Shown one piece after another: positions 44,261-54,389 of a DNA stretch of 64,000 nt. The DNA comes from an uncultured Eubacteriales bacterium (GTDB lineage: Bacteria; Bacillota; Clostridia; Lachnospirales; Cellulosilyticaceae), in assembly GCA_900551325.1 (NCBI GenBank), contig URVM01000012.1, positions 1 to 64,000 on the forward strand, given 5' to 3'. The notes under the pieces are model-generated. The model did not search any database and was not told where the DNA came from. It was given only the letters and a program-made list of their open reading frames with translations. A program made the position numbers and the translations under genes. Numbering within the stretch: the stretch's first letter is position 1; each line of letters opens with the position of its first letter.

Positions 44261-45282
44261 TTGGGGTAACTATTAAAAAGATAGCAGACTTATGTGGTGT
44301 ATCAAGAGGTACAGTAGATAGGGTTTTAAACAATAGAGGAAAAGTGAAAAAAGAGACAGAAATAAAAGTAAAGCAAATAGCTGAGCAACTAGGTTATACA
44401 CCTAATATTGCAGCTAAACAACTAGTAGCTAAAAAGAATCCTCTCACTATCGGTGTACTACTCATTGCAGAAGGAAATTCCTTTTTTGATGATGTAATAA
44501 GAGGAGTTCAAAGGGCTGAAAAAGAGCTCAAAGATTATGGGGTGACTGTTATATTGCAAACCATGAAGGGGTATAATGTACAACGTCAAATTCAACTAAT
44601 GGAAGAAATGAGGCCTCATATAAATGCGCTTATTATTAATCCTATAAGTAGTGTTATTATTACAAATAAGATTAATGAACTTGTAGAAGAGGGGCTTTGT
44701 GTTATTACGATCAATACAGATATACGAGAGAGTAAACGATTGTGTTACATAGGAAGTAATTATACAAAGTGTGGAGAAACAGCTTGTGGTATACTTGGGC
44801 TTTTAACAGGGGGTAAGGCGAATATCGGTATACTAACAGGCTCAAAAAAGGTAGCTGGACATAATCAAAGAGTGAAGGGATTTAAGACCATTTGTAATAA
44901 AAAGTATCCAGAATTTAGGATTATAGGTTATGAAGAAACAGAAGATGATGATATCAGGGCTTTTGAAGTGACTAACAAACTTTTAAATGAACATCCAAAT
45001 ATTGATGCCATCTTTGTAGTTGCAGCAGGTGTCTATGGTGTGTGTAGAGCACTTATATCTTCTGAAAAGGCTGGGAAAATCAAGCTTATTACTTGTGATA
45101 GTATACCGACTACCGTAGAGATGATGAAGCAGGGGGTTATTAGTGCAACCATTTGTCAGCAACCTTTTACACAAGGGAATAAATCAGTTCATACTGCATT
45201 TAACTATTTGGTAAGTGGTATAGAGCCTGAGAAAAAAGAGTTTATCGTAAAGAGTGAAATAAAAATATTAGAAAATTTATAA
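44261..45282 (+). CDS. LacI-family regulator with irregular 5' end
   Basis: A sugar-responsive repressor of about 338 residues. The helix-turn-helix is encoded from 44266 (VTIKKIADLCGVSRGTVDRV, then LNNRG), and a periplasmic-binding-protein-like sensor domain follows. No normal start codon is in frame before this segment: TTG at 44261, well placed after AAGGGGGGG, is off by one base and meets TAA at once. One extra G in the GGGG run would give TTG GGG GTA ACT and a standard N-terminus. The first usable in-frame start is GTG at 44344, which would remove the DNA-binding helix. Followed after 14 bases by xylA; likely the xylose or xyloside repressor. Confidence 0.75.
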
Positions 45283-45296
45283 GAGGGGTGCTTAAA

Positions 45297-46613
45297 GTGA
45301 AAAAGAGTTATTTTGAAAATTTACCAGTTGTGAAATATGAGGGACCTCGTTCTACCAATCCTTATGCTTACAAATATTATGATGGGGAACGTATTATTGA
45401 AGGTAAGAAAATGAAAGACCATTTAAAGTTTGCTATGAGCTATTGGCATACTATGTGTGCAGGAGGAGCAGATCCTTTTGGTGCTGTAACTATGGATAGA
45501 ACTTATGGGGAAAGTGAACCTATGGCAAGAGCAAAAGCAAAGGCGGATGCAGCTTTTGAATTTATGAGTAAAATGGGTATTGAATATTTTTGTTTTCATG
45601 ACGTGGATATTGCTCCGGAGGGTGAAGATTTTGAACAAACAAGAAGAAACCTTCATGAGATGGTAGATTATATAGAAGTTAAGATGAAAGAAACAGGTAT
45701 TCATCTTCTTTGGGGGACAGCAAATTGCTTTAGTCATCCTCGTTATATGCATGGTGCAGGAACAGCGTGTAATGCAGATAGTTTTGCCTATGCAGCAAGT
45801 CAGATTAAAAATGCCTTAGATGCAACTATTCAATTAGGTGGCAAGGGGTATGTATTTTGGGGTGGAAGAGAAGGCTATGAGACACTTCTTAATACAGATA
45901 TGGGCTTTGAACTAGATAATATGGCAAGACTTATGAAAATGGCTGTAGATTATGGAAGAAGTAAAGGTTTTACAGGAGACTTTTATATTGAGCCTAAACC
46001 TAAAGAGCCAACGAAACACCAATATGATTTTGATGTGTCTACTGTACTTGCTTTTTTAAGAAAATATGGTTTAGATAAGGATTTTAAAATGAATATTGAA
46101 GCCAATCATGCTACTTTAGCAAGGCATACTTTCCAACATGAATTAGCAGTAGCAAGAATTAATAATGCTTTTGGAAGCATAGATGCTAATCAGGGAGATG
46201 AACATCTTGGATGGGATACAGATCAATTCCCTACAGATATTTATCATGCAACCCTTTGCATGTATGAAGTGATTAAAGCAGGTGGCTTTACAAATGGTGG
46301 CTTAAATTTTGATGCTAAAGTAAGAAGGTCATCTTTTACTTTTGAAGATATTGTTTATGCTTATATTAGTGGAATGGATACCTTTGCACTAGGATTAATA
46401 AAAGCTTATGAATTAATCAATGATGGTCGAATAGAAGGTTTTGTAAAACAAAGGTATGCAAGTTATACACAAGGGATAGGGAAAGAAATAGTAGAAGGAC
46501 GTGCAACCCTTGAAAGCTTAGAAGCTTATACACTCCAAAATGGAGAGGTAAAAGTAGAAAGTGGCAGACAAGAGTTATTAGAAAGTATCTTCAACAATAT
46601 TTTATTTAAATAG
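45297..46613 (+). CDS. xylA: Xylose isomerase (class II)
   Basis: A 438-residue metal-dependent isomerase that converts D-xylose to D-xylulose. With the GTG start at 45297 the catalytic histidine is H101 and its partner D104 (CFHDVDIAPEG), the same numbering as in well-studied clostridial enzymes, which supports this start; AAGAGGGG lies 9 bases upstream. Metal sites are in FYIEPKPKEPTKHQYDFD and NIEANHATLARH. An in-frame GTG at 45288 abuts the ribosome site and is less likely. It is cytoplasmic, in an operon with the LacI-family regulator and xylB. Confidence 0.96.
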   Translation: MKKSYFENLPVVKYEGPRSTNPYAYKYYDGERIIEGKKMKDHLKFAMSYWHTMCAGGADPFGAVTMDRTYGESEPMARAKAKADAAFEFMSKMGIEYFCFHDVDIAPEGEDFEQTRRNLHEMVDYIEVKMKETGIHLLWGTANCFSHPRYMHGAGTACNADSFAYAASQIKNALDATIQLGGKGYVFWGGREGYETLLNTDMGFELDNMARLMKMAVDYGRSKGFTGDFYIEPKPKEPTKHQYDFDVSTVLAFLRKYGLDKDFKMNIEANHATLARHTFQHELAVARINNAFGSIDANQGDEHLGWDTDQFPTDIYHATLCMYEVIKAGGFTNGGLNFDAKVRRSSFTFEDIVYAYISGMDTFALGLIKAYELINDGRIEGFVKQRYASYTQGIGKEIVEGRATLESLEAYTLQNGEVKVESGRQELLESIFNNILFK

Positions 46614-46622
46614 AGGTGTAAG

Positions 46623-48146
46623 ATGAAATATCTTTTAGGAATAGATGTAGGCACATCTAGTACGAAAACAGTACTTTTTGATACATTGGGAAAGGTTATA
46701 TGCTCAAGTTCAAGAGAGTACCCTCTTTATATGCCACAAAATGGCTGGGCTGAACAAGATCCAGAAGACTGGTGGCAGGCAACACAGGAGACAATTAGAG
46801 AAGTTGTTAAAACATCAGAAGTTAATAGCAGTGACATAGCGGGCATAGGCATTTCTGGGCAGATGCATGGTGTAGTCATGCTAGATGAAGCAGGGAAAGT
46901 AATTCGAAAAGCTATTATTTGGTGTGATCAAAGAACAAAGAAGCAATGTGAGGAAATTAACGCCCTTGTAGGAAAAGAAAGACATATAGAGATTGCTGCT
47001 AATCCACCTTTACCAGGTTTTTCAGCTTCTAAAATCCTATGGATAAGAGAAAATGAAAAGGATAATTACGAAAGATGTAGACATATTCTTCTACCTAAGG
47101 ATTTTATTAGATATAAGTTAACGGGGATCTTTGCAACAGATGTCTCAGATGCTAGTGGAACAGGCCTTTTAGATGTGAAAAATAGATGTTGGTCAGAAGA
47201 AATATTAGAAAAGCTAGAGATAGATAGAAACTTTTTGCCTAAAGTTTATGAGTCACCTGAGGTAACAGGTTATATTACTGAGGAGGTGGCTAGACTAACA
47301 GGGCTTAGGGAAGGTACCCTTGTAGTAGGCGGTGCAGGAGATAATGCAGCTGCAGCAGTAGGAACAGGTGTGGTAACAGATGGAAAGGCCTTCACCACTA
47401 TAGGTACATCAGGTGTTGTCTTTGCTCATACCTCAAAACTTGCCATTGACCCTAAAGGAAGAGTCCATACTTTTTGCCATGCCGTACCAGGTTCATGGCA
47501 TGTGATGGGTGTCACTCAGGCAGCAGGCTTATCCCTTAAATGGTTTAAAGATAACTTTTTACAAAACATTCAAGAAGAAGCCAAGCAAAAAGACTTAGAT
47601 CCATATGTGCTTATCAATGAGATGATTGATAAAACACCTATAGGTGCCAATAAACTCATCTATTTACCTTATTTAAATGGGGAAAGAACACCTCATCTAG
47701 ATTCAGATTGCAGAGGTGTATTCTTTGGTATGACAGCTTCCCATACTCAAAGTGACTTGGCTAGAGCAGTTATGGAGGGGGTAACTTATTCTCTAAAAGA
47801 TTGTCTAGAGATTATTTTAAGTATGGGCTATAAAGTAGATGAAATGATGGCATGTGGAGGAGGAGGAAAAAGTAAAGTATGGCGCCAAATGTTAAGCGAT
47901 ACTTTTAGATGCCCAGTTCACACTACTACATCCCAGGAAGGACCAGCTTTAGGTGTTGCCATCCTAGCAGGTGTTGGTGCAGGTATTTATGAATCAGTAG
48001 AGGCAGCCTGTAGCCAGCTTATTACACAAGCATCCAAACAAGAACCCAATGTTGAAAATGGGGACATATATGAAAAGTATTATAGTGTTTATCAAGGACT
48101 TTATAGAAGTCTAGAAGAAGATTTTAAGCGACTAGCTAAGTTGTAA
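46623..48146 (+). CDS. xylB: Xylulokinase
   Basis: A 507-residue FGGY kinase that phosphorylates D-xylulose. The N-terminal phosphate loop is GIDVGTSSTKTVL; ISGQMHGVV with the WCDQRT segment is typical of xylulokinases, and DNAAAAVGTG and MACGGGGKSKVW form the rest of the nucleotide site. It follows xylA after 9 bases and ends the operon. Together the two enzymes feed xylulose 5-phosphate to the pentose phosphate pathway. Confidence 0.95.
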   Translation: MKYLLGIDVGTSSTKTVLFDTLGKVICSSSREYPLYMPQNGWAEQDPEDWWQATQETIREVVKTSEVNSSDIAGIGISGQMHGVVMLDEAGKVIRKAIIWCDQRTKKQCEEINALVGKERHIEIAANPPLPGFSASKILWIRENEKDNYERCRHILLPKDFIRYKLTGIFATDVSDASGTGLLDVKNRCWSEEILEKLEIDRNFLPKVYESPEVTGYITEEVARLTGLREGTLVVGGAGDNAAAAVGTGVVTDGKAFTTIGTSGVVFAHTSKLAIDPKGRVHTFCHAVPGSWHVMGVTQAAGLSLKWFKDNFLQNIQEEAKQKDLDPYVLINEMIDKTPIGANKLIYLPYLNGERTPHLDSDCRGVFFGMTASHTQSDLARAVMEGVTYSLKDCLEIILSMGYKVDEMMACGGGGKSKVWRQMLSDTFRCPVHTTTSQEGPALGVAILAGVGAGIYESVEAACSQLITQASKQEPNVENGDIYEKYYSVYQGLYRSLEEDFKRLAKL

Positions 48147-48213
48147 ACGAAAGAAATTATATAACATTTAGTGATAAAGATATTAGATTAGTAAGTAGTG
48201 TAGAGAATTCTAC

Positions 48214-48259
48214 AAAAACACCTTAGATTAGGTATAATACTTAACCTAAGGTGTTTTTA
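48214..48259. terminator. Bidirectional terminator after xylB
   Basis: AAAAACACCTTAG (48214-48226) pairs with CTAAGGTGTTTTT (48245-48257), with further inner pairs. It sits between xylB and the convergent AraC gene. Confidence 0.87.
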
Positions 48260-48260
48260 T

Positions 48261-49328
48261 CTATTTATTAGTTAGAGTTTTGAACTTCTTGCGATATTCT
48301 CCTGGAGTTAGACCATATTTTTCTTTAAAAAGATTATAAAAATGGGTACGGTTGGAGAAGTGTAGACTATTTGCAATTGAGGAAATTGAATCATTTGTAG
48401 TTGATAGAAGAAGCTCTGCTTTTTTTAAACAAAATATAATGCCATAGTCAAAAAGACACATACCAGTATATTTGTTGGTAATAGTGTTCAAATAATTACC
48501 ACTATAATTTAATAAGGATTCTAGTTCTGATCTAGATATGCGTCCGTCTGTATCTTCTAGTAGATGACTAATACGAGAAAAGAGTAAGAAATCAGCACTA
48601 GAACTTAAGTTAACAGGGGTAATATGATAAGATTCTTCATTATTTAGATAGTCAAAAAGGGCACAGATTATGCCTTTTATCATATAAGAGGAACCTAGTT
48701 TGGGAAGTAACATGGCATGAATGAGCAAATCAGATAATCTATATAATTCAGATTTACTACCTTGATTTTGAAATGTAGGGAAAAAATCAAGATAGCTTTT
48801 TTGGTATTCAGACTTTATATTAGTTTCGATAAATTGAAAAATAGAATTGGTTGTAATCTGTTCTTCTTGAAAATAAGTACTCTTTTGTTCTTCTAAGAGT
48901 TGTTTAATAAAATCTAAAGATAGGCCGATAAAAAGGAGTTTAGCTTCACCTATAAATTTCTCACGATGTACAATATTTCTATTAATAAGGCAACAAGTCC
49001 CAGCGTGATAAAGATATTCTTTATCTTCAATTTGTTGAATAACTTCTCCTTCTAAAACCACTAAAAGTTCAAAAAAATTATGTAAATGTGGTGGACGGTT
49101 ATTAAATTTATGAAAAGAAGAATCAACTATTGCTGTATGAAAAAAACTGTTGTTTGGAGAGAGCATTAACACATTATAGAAATCATCAGGTAATAAACCC
49201 CTACAATATTCTAATGTGATTTGTACAGGGGTAAGCATATCGAAATAGGAATTAATGCTACTTTTTAAATTATGTACTTTAAGAATTTTATTTTCTGTGT
49301 TGGAATTAAAATAGTCGTTAGACACCAT
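48261..49328 (-). CDS. AraC-family regulator with cupin sensor
   Basis: A 355-residue activator. The N-terminal part (about 70-140) is a cupin-like sugar-binding domain (PHLHNFFELLVVLEGEV, CCLINRNIVHRE). The C-terminal AraC double helix-turn-helix spans about 250-350 and ends in RTHFYNLFKEKYGLTPGEYRKKF. It is transcribed away from the GPH symporter and GH2 genes, and is therefore their likely regulator, acting at the promoter with a good -35 and a weak -10 at 49407. Confidence 0.88.
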   Translation of the reverse strand: MVSNDYFNSNTENKILKVHNLKSSINSYFDMLTPVQITLEYCRGLLPDDFYNVLMLSPNNSFFHTAIVDSSFHKFNNRPPHLHNFFELLVVLEGEVIQQIEDKEYLYHAGTCCLINRNIVHREKFIGEAKLLFIGLSLDFIKQLLEEQKSTYFQEEQITTNSIFQFIETNIKSEYQKSYLDFFPTFQNQGSKSELYRLSDLLIHAMLLPKLGSSYMIKGIICALFDYLNNEESYHITPVNLSSSADFLLFSRISHLLEDTDGRISRSELESLLNYSGNYLNTITNKYTGMCLFDYGIIFCLKKAELLLSTTNDSISSIANSLHFSNRTHFYNLFKEKYGLTPGEYRKKFKTLTNK

Positions 49329-49406
49329 ATGCTATTCTTACATCCTTCCTTTTTATGAAAATACATTCACGAATATGATACAGAATTGAGTTATAAAGCA
49401 ATGGAT

Positions 49407-49434
49407 TTGACATTGTTAGAGTAGGCAATAATTG
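49407..49434 (+). promoter_or_regulatory. Candidate activator-dependent promoter of the symporter/GH2 operon
   Basis: A perfect -35 TTGACA (49407-49412) is followed after 16 bases by a weak -10 (TAATTG, 49429-49434). Such a weak -10 fits a promoter that needs the neighbouring AraC protein. Confidence 0.4.
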
Positions 49435-49507
49435 CTAAAATTTATTTGTAATACATTGAATTATATACATAATTACCAAAAGTGTAAAGAGAGAAGGGGT
49501 TATTTGT

Positions 49508-50887
49508 ATGAATGAAAAGAAATATTTAAAGTGGTATCAAAAGGTAGCATATGGTTCAGGAGATATGGCGGCTAACTGCGGTTATGCACTTATTTCAAGC
49601 TTTATGATGCTTTATCTAACAAATGCAGTAGGCTTAAATAGTGCTATAATTGGTACATTAATGATGGTATCAAAATTACTTGATGGTATAACAGATATTT
49701 TATTTGGAACTATAATGGATCGTACAAAAAGTAAATTAGGTAAGGCTAGGCCATGGATGTTATATGGTCAAATAGGTGTTTCAGCTAGTTTATTTTTAGC
49801 ATTTTGTATACCAGATATGAATCAGACTATGCAGTACATTTATTTCTTTGTATTTTATACTGCATATAATGCAATTTTCTTTACTGCAAACAGTATTGCT
49901 TATGCAGCATTAGCGGCAAAGATTACTAAGAATTCAGGAGAACGTGTTCAGCTTGGATCTATCCGTTTTATATTTGCCACATTTACCACACTAGTTATTG
50001 CTTATAATGCAATGGGCATGGTTGAAAAATTCGGTGGTGGTGCTAGTGGATGGCGTACAGTAGCTTTAATTTTTGCAGTTATAGCATTAATTGTTAATAC
50101 ATTTAGTGCACTTATGGTAAAAGAAGTACCAGATGAAGTAGAAGAGTCTGTTGTAGATGGACATAAGAATACTCAAGAGAAAGTAAGTTTTAAACAGTCG
50201 TTCAAATTATTATTTAAAAATCCATACTATATCATTATCTTATCAATTTATCTTGTTAACTATATATATAGTGGAATTAGTCAAGGGGCAGGAATTTATT
50301 TTATGACTTATTTTATGGGTAATCCCGCTTTACTTGGAACATTCTCACTAGTAAGTTTAATCCCTGTTATGATTATTCTAGCATTAACACCTATGCTTGT
50401 AAAAAAATGTGGTAGTATAAGAAAATTAAATTTAATAGGTCGTGTTATTACAATTATCATGGGTGTTGTATTTATTATAGCAGCTTTAAATAGAAATTTA
50501 CCTCTTATGTTAGCATCAGCTTTCTTACGTAATATGGCAGGTGGGCCATTAACAGGAACATTACATGCACTTGTTGCAGAAACAAGTGATTATACATACC
50601 GTACACAAAAAACAAGAATAGATGGTGTCATGTTTAGTTGCTCTTCTATAGGTGTAAAATTAGGTGGAGGTATAGGAAGTGCTATTTTAGGATGGATGTT
50701 GGCATTTTCTGGATTTGACGGGACTGCGGCTGTACAATCTGCAAGTGCAATCAATGTTATTTTTATCCTTTATGCGGTTACACCAGTAATCTTTGGTTTA
50801 ATTTTGATGGGATTAATTTATTTATTAAAAGTTGAAAAAGCAAATAAAGATTGGGACGAAACACATACTGAAGGTGAAGCAGCATGA
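49508..50887 (+). CDS. GPH-family glycoside:cation symporter
   Basis: A 459-residue transporter with about twelve membrane segments. GPH signature residues are at LLDGITDILFGTIMDRTKSK (about 58-77) and RPWMLYGQ. Family members move beta-glucuronides, xylosides, melibiose or lactose with Na+ or H+. It is coupled to the GH2 gene by a 4-base overlap (ATGA), so transport and hydrolysis of one glycoside are linked. AGAGAAGGGG precedes the start. Confidence 0.9.
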   Translation: MNEKKYLKWYQKVAYGSGDMAANCGYALISSFMMLYLTNAVGLNSAIIGTLMMVSKLLDGITDILFGTIMDRTKSKLGKARPWMLYGQIGVSASLFLAFCIPDMNQTMQYIYFFVFYTAYNAIFFTANSIAYAALAAKITKNSGERVQLGSIRFIFATFTTLVIAYNAMGMVEKFGGGASGWRTVALIFAVIALIVNTFSALMVKEVPDEVEESVVDGHKNTQEKVSFKQSFKLLFKNPYYIIILSIYLVNYIYSGISQGAGIYFMTYFMGNPALLGTFSLVSLIPVMIILALTPMLVKKCGSIRKLNLIGRVITIIMGVVFIIAALNRNLPLMLASAFLRNMAGGPLTGTLHALVAETSDYTYRTQKTRIDGVMFSCSSIGVKLGGGIGSAILGWMLAFSGFDGTAAVQSASAINVIFILYAVTPVIFGLILMGLIYLLKVEKANKDWDETHTEGEAA

Positions 50888-53352
50888 TTAGAGTAAATTT
50901 TAATGAGAATTGGCAAGTTATAAAGGGAAGTAATGACTCACGAACATCCGCATTTCTAGGTACTGAAAAAATAAAAGTAGTTCACTTACCTTATGATGCA
51001 ATGATACATGAAGAGAGAACTCCTCATACAGCTAATGGGGCTCAAACAGGATTTTATCCAGGGGGAGAATATATTTTTCAAAAAACAATAGAGGCACCCG
51101 AAGAGTGGAAAGATAGGGAAGTTATATTAGAATTTGAAGGTGTTTATCAAACGGCAATGATTTATGTGAATGGTGCTTTAGCTGGAAAGAATTTATATGG
51201 GTATTCTAGTTTTTATATACCATTAAATGAATGGTTAAACTATGGTACACACAACCAAATAAAAGTGATTGCCGATAATAGTATGGAGCCTAATAGTCGT
51301 TGGTATACTGGTAGTGGCATTTATAGAGATGTAAAGCTTTTAGTAGGAGATAAGATACATATACCAGCAGATGGTGTACGTATTACCACTTTATCTGCTA
51401 CGGAAGAATCTGCAATCATTCAAGTGGAGACAAAGGTTAAAAGTATTACAAGAGTTAGAGAAAAGGTAGAGGTAGAAGTAACATTACTGAATAATGGTGA
51501 GATTGTAGGAAAGGATAAACAATTTGTTGTAATGTATCCAGAAACACAGGAAATATCTCGTCATAGTATTTGTATATCAAATCCTAAGTTGTGGAACTGT
51601 GATTCGCCTAATCTCTATCAATGTATAGTAAAAATAAAATGTAATGACAAGGTGCTAGATGAAGCAGTAGAAACATTTGGTATTCGTACACTTACATTAG
51701 ATGCTAAGTATGGTCTTAGGATAAATGGAAAAGAAGTAAAACTAAGAGGGGCTTGTATTCATCATGACAATGGGATTTTAGGGGCTGCTACATTTGAGCA
51801 GGCTGAAGAAAGACGCTGTCAACAGCTAAAAGAAGCTGGATTTAATAGTATAAGAAGTGCACATCATCCTATTAGTAAAGCAATGCTTCGTGCATGTGAT
51901 AGGATTGGAATGTTAGTTATGGATGAGCTTAGTGATGTATGGACAGTTCGCAAAAATAATTATGACTTTGCCCTACATTTTACAGAATGCTGGGAACAAG
52001 TTGTAGAACAAATAGTAGAGAAAGACTATAATCACCCATCGGTTATATTATATTCTATAGGAAATGAAATATCAGAAATAGGTACCGAACGAGGGGCTTG
52101 GCTCAATCGTAAAATTTGTAATAAGTTTCATGAACTAGATCATACTAGATATACAACAAATGGTGTAAATGGTTTAATGGCCGCTGGCTATAGGCTAAAG
52201 GAAATTATGAAAGATGTAGCCAAAAAGTTTGGTGGCCTACATAGTAAAAATGAAGGTAATCAAGATGGAAGCAATGCATTTAATAGTTTTATGAGTTTAA
52301 TGGAAGGTGAAAAGGGGGACTATTTTTCAAAGCACCCTTTATTAACGGAGGCTTTAGAAGGAAGTGCTTCTTGTGATATTATTGGACTAAATTATTTAAC
52401 AGGACGCCATATTATGGAAAAGGAAATACACCCTAATAAAACAGTTATAGGGACTGAGACTTACCCAGCAGACATTGTAAGACTTTGGAAGATAGTTAAA
52501 GAACACCCTCATGTATTAGGGGATTATACTTGGGCTGGTTATGATTATTTAGGGGAAGCTGGGTGTGGAATTTTCCATTATGACGGGAATGCAAACTTTT
52601 CTAGCATATATCCTGAAAGAACAGCTTATATTGGGGACATAGACTTAATTGGTTATCGTCGCCCTATAAGTTATTTGAGGGAAATTGTATATGGATTACG
52701 TAAGCAACCATATATGGCAGTAGAAAGGTTAAATCGTTATGGGATACCACATTCAAAAACACCATGGATGTATAAAGATAATATTGCTAGTTGGACATGG
52801 CCAGGATATGAAGGTAAACCTGCAGTAGTAGATATATATGCAGATGCAGAAGAAGTGGAATTATTCTTAAATGGACAGTCTATGGGAAGAAAACCAGCAG
52901 GGGAAGAAAATGATTTTACCGCAACCTATGAAATAATCTATGAGCCAGGTGAACTAAAAGCTGTAAGTTATAGTCATGGAATAGAACAAGGATGTTTTTA
53001 CCTATATACAGCCAAGGAGCAAGTGGAAATTCTAGCAGAGGTAAACTCTACATGTTTAAAGGCAAACGGAGAAGACCTTTCATTTATTACTATAAAGCTT
53101 GTAGATTCAAATAAAATAGAAAACTTATTTACAAAAAGAAAAATACACATTTTGGTAGAAGGTGCTGGAAAACTAGAGGCATTTGGAAATGCAGATCCAC
53201 AGTCAGTTGGTAGTTATGATGACGTAGAGTGGGAAACTTATGATGGCTATGCACTAGCTGTTATTCGTGCAGGTACAAAACCGGGAGAAATTTGTGTAAC
53301 AATTGAAGTAGAAGGTTGTCAGACACAGATTGTTAAAATAGAAGTGCAGTAG
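50884..53352 (+). CDS. GH2 glycoside hydrolase (beta-galactosidase/beta-glucuronidase type)
   Basis: An 822-residue cytoplasmic enzyme. The order is sugar-binding jelly roll (1-160), Ig-like domain (165-275), barrel (275-560) and a C-terminal DUF4982-like plus Ig-like part. Acid/base E395 (SIGNEISEIG) and nucleophile E525 (VIGTETYPAD) are present, and RGACIHHDNGILG and RSAHHPIS are GH2 landmarks. There is no signal peptide. The GPH symporter in the same operon would bring in the substrate. Whether it takes galactosides, glucuronides or other beta-glycosides cannot be settled by reading. Confidence 0.9.
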   Translation: MIRVNFNENWQVIKGSNDSRTSAFLGTEKIKVVHLPYDAMIHEERTPHTANGAQTGFYPGGEYIFQKTIEAPEEWKDREVILEFEGVYQTAMIYVNGALAGKNLYGYSSFYIPLNEWLNYGTHNQIKVIADNSMEPNSRWYTGSGIYRDVKLLVGDKIHIPADGVRITTLSATEESAIIQVETKVKSITRVREKVEVEVTLLNNGEIVGKDKQFVVMYPETQEISRHSICISNPKLWNCDSPNLYQCIVKIKCNDKVLDEAVETFGIRTLTLDAKYGLRINGKEVKLRGACIHHDNGILGAATFEQAEERRCQQLKEAGFNSIRSAHHPISKAMLRACDRIGMLVMDELSDVWTVRKNNYDFALHFTECWEQVVEQIVEKDYNHPSVILYSIGNEISEIGTERGAWLNRKICNKFHELDHTRYTTNGVNGLMAAGYRLKEIMKDVAKKFGGLHSKNEGNQDGSNAFNSFMSLMEGEKGDYFSKHPLLTEALEGSASCDIIGLNYLTGRHIMEKEIHPNKTVIGTETYPADIVRLWKIVKEHPHVLGDYTWAGYDYLGEAGCGIFHYDGNANFSSIYPERTAYIGDIDLIGYRRPISYLREIVYGLRKQPYMAVERLNRYGIPHSKTPWMYKDNIASWTWPGYEGKPAVVDIYADAEEVELFLNGQSMGRKPAGEENDFTATYEIIYEPGELKAVSYSHGIEQGCFYLYTAKEQVEILAEVNSTCLKANGEDLSFITIKLVDSNKIENLFTKRKIHILVEGAGKLEAFGNADPQSVGSYDDVEWETYDGYALAVIRAGTKPGEICVTIEVEGCQTQIVKIEVQ

Positions 53353-53466
53353 TTTGATAGCGTTAATCTATTTATGCTGAAAAAACAACCATTTATGTAG
53401 TAAGGGCTTAAACCTAAATCTAAATGATTTATAATAAGTATAAAATTATACTAAGGAGAGAGCCCT

Positions 53467-54177
53467 ATGGAATTTACACTTTTTAATGAGTCCTATTATG
53501 TAAATAATATGGTTTATGTAGCTAAGTATTTTAAAAGAGCACAAGGTGAGACAACACTAGATAAGTATATGGCAAATGCTAATAGATATATTGCGCTTGG
53601 TTTAACTGGAGTATTGGCTAGTCTTATGTTTTATGGTATTATAGGAAATATTTTTAAAGAACCAGAATTAATTACGGAAATCATTATAAAACGATTGATT
53701 CGCGTTGGTATGCCAAGTGAGATTGTTTATAGTATTTTTTCTTATTTTGAAATGCTTTTTCATGGCTTTATAGTCTTACTTATAATTAGTTCAATTTTAT
53801 TTATGATACTTAGTGTTTATCATCGTATAAAAGGTGAAGTATTATTTGCAAGATGGCTAGGTGCTCATCATATACCTGTGAACTTTAGCAAGGGTATGTG
53901 TATGAGAACTTATGGTGATGAGGAAGAAGTTGAAGATATATTTTATGCACTTTCTTTCGAAATACTTAAAAATACGCTTAAAGAAGATTATGAAAGAGCT
54001 ACAAATCATTATAATAAGATTATAGAAGAGATGAGAAATACTAATCAAACGTATAAAGAGAAAGAATTAAGATTTCTTTTCCTTATGAATTATTTAGCTT
54101 CACTAGAAGAAGGGAATAAGTTATTAGGAAACAAACAGAAGTCTTTAGTCATACAAGAAATTAAGAAAAGTATTTAA
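53467..54177 (+). CDS. Membrane protein of unknown function
   Basis: A 236-residue protein with two clear membrane segments (about 42-64 and 93-118) and a C-terminal cytoplasmic helical region rich in Glu and Lys (about 150-230). I do not recognise a family. AAGGAGAG lies before the ATG, and a strong terminator follows, so it is a separate unit. No function can be inferred from its neighbours. Confidence 0.75.
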   Translation: MEFTLFNESYYVNNMVYVAKYFKRAQGETTLDKYMANANRYIALGLTGVLASLMFYGIIGNIFKEPELITEIIIKRLIRVGMPSEIVYSIFSYFEMLFHGFIVLLIISSILFMILSVYHRIKGEVLFARWLGAHHIPVNFSKGMCMRTYGDEEEVEDIFYALSFEILKNTLKEDYERATNHYNKIIEEMRNTNQTYKEKELRFLFLMNYLASLEEGNKLLGNKQKSLVIQEIKKSI

Positions 54178-54189
54178 TAAAAAACTGAT

Positions 54190-54250
54190 AAAAAGCTGCC
54201 TAAGTGTAAGATTAACCATTCAAGTGGTCTTGCACTTAGACAGCTTTTTA
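54190..54250 (+). terminator. Long terminator hairpin, AAGCTGCC family
   Basis: A stem of about 25 bp: AAAAGCTG/CAGCTTTT, then CTAAGTG/CACTTAG and AAGA/TCTT, with two single mismatches. Confidence 0.87.
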
Positions 54251-54389
54251 TTTATATAATTAAGGTATAAAGTTTGAATATGGTAAACTAATTTGGTAAA
54301 ATAAATTATAATATATTAAACATATGGACATATAAATGTATAAAGAGTTGTTCATTAAATACAATATCTAAATCAAGAGGGGATTGGAA

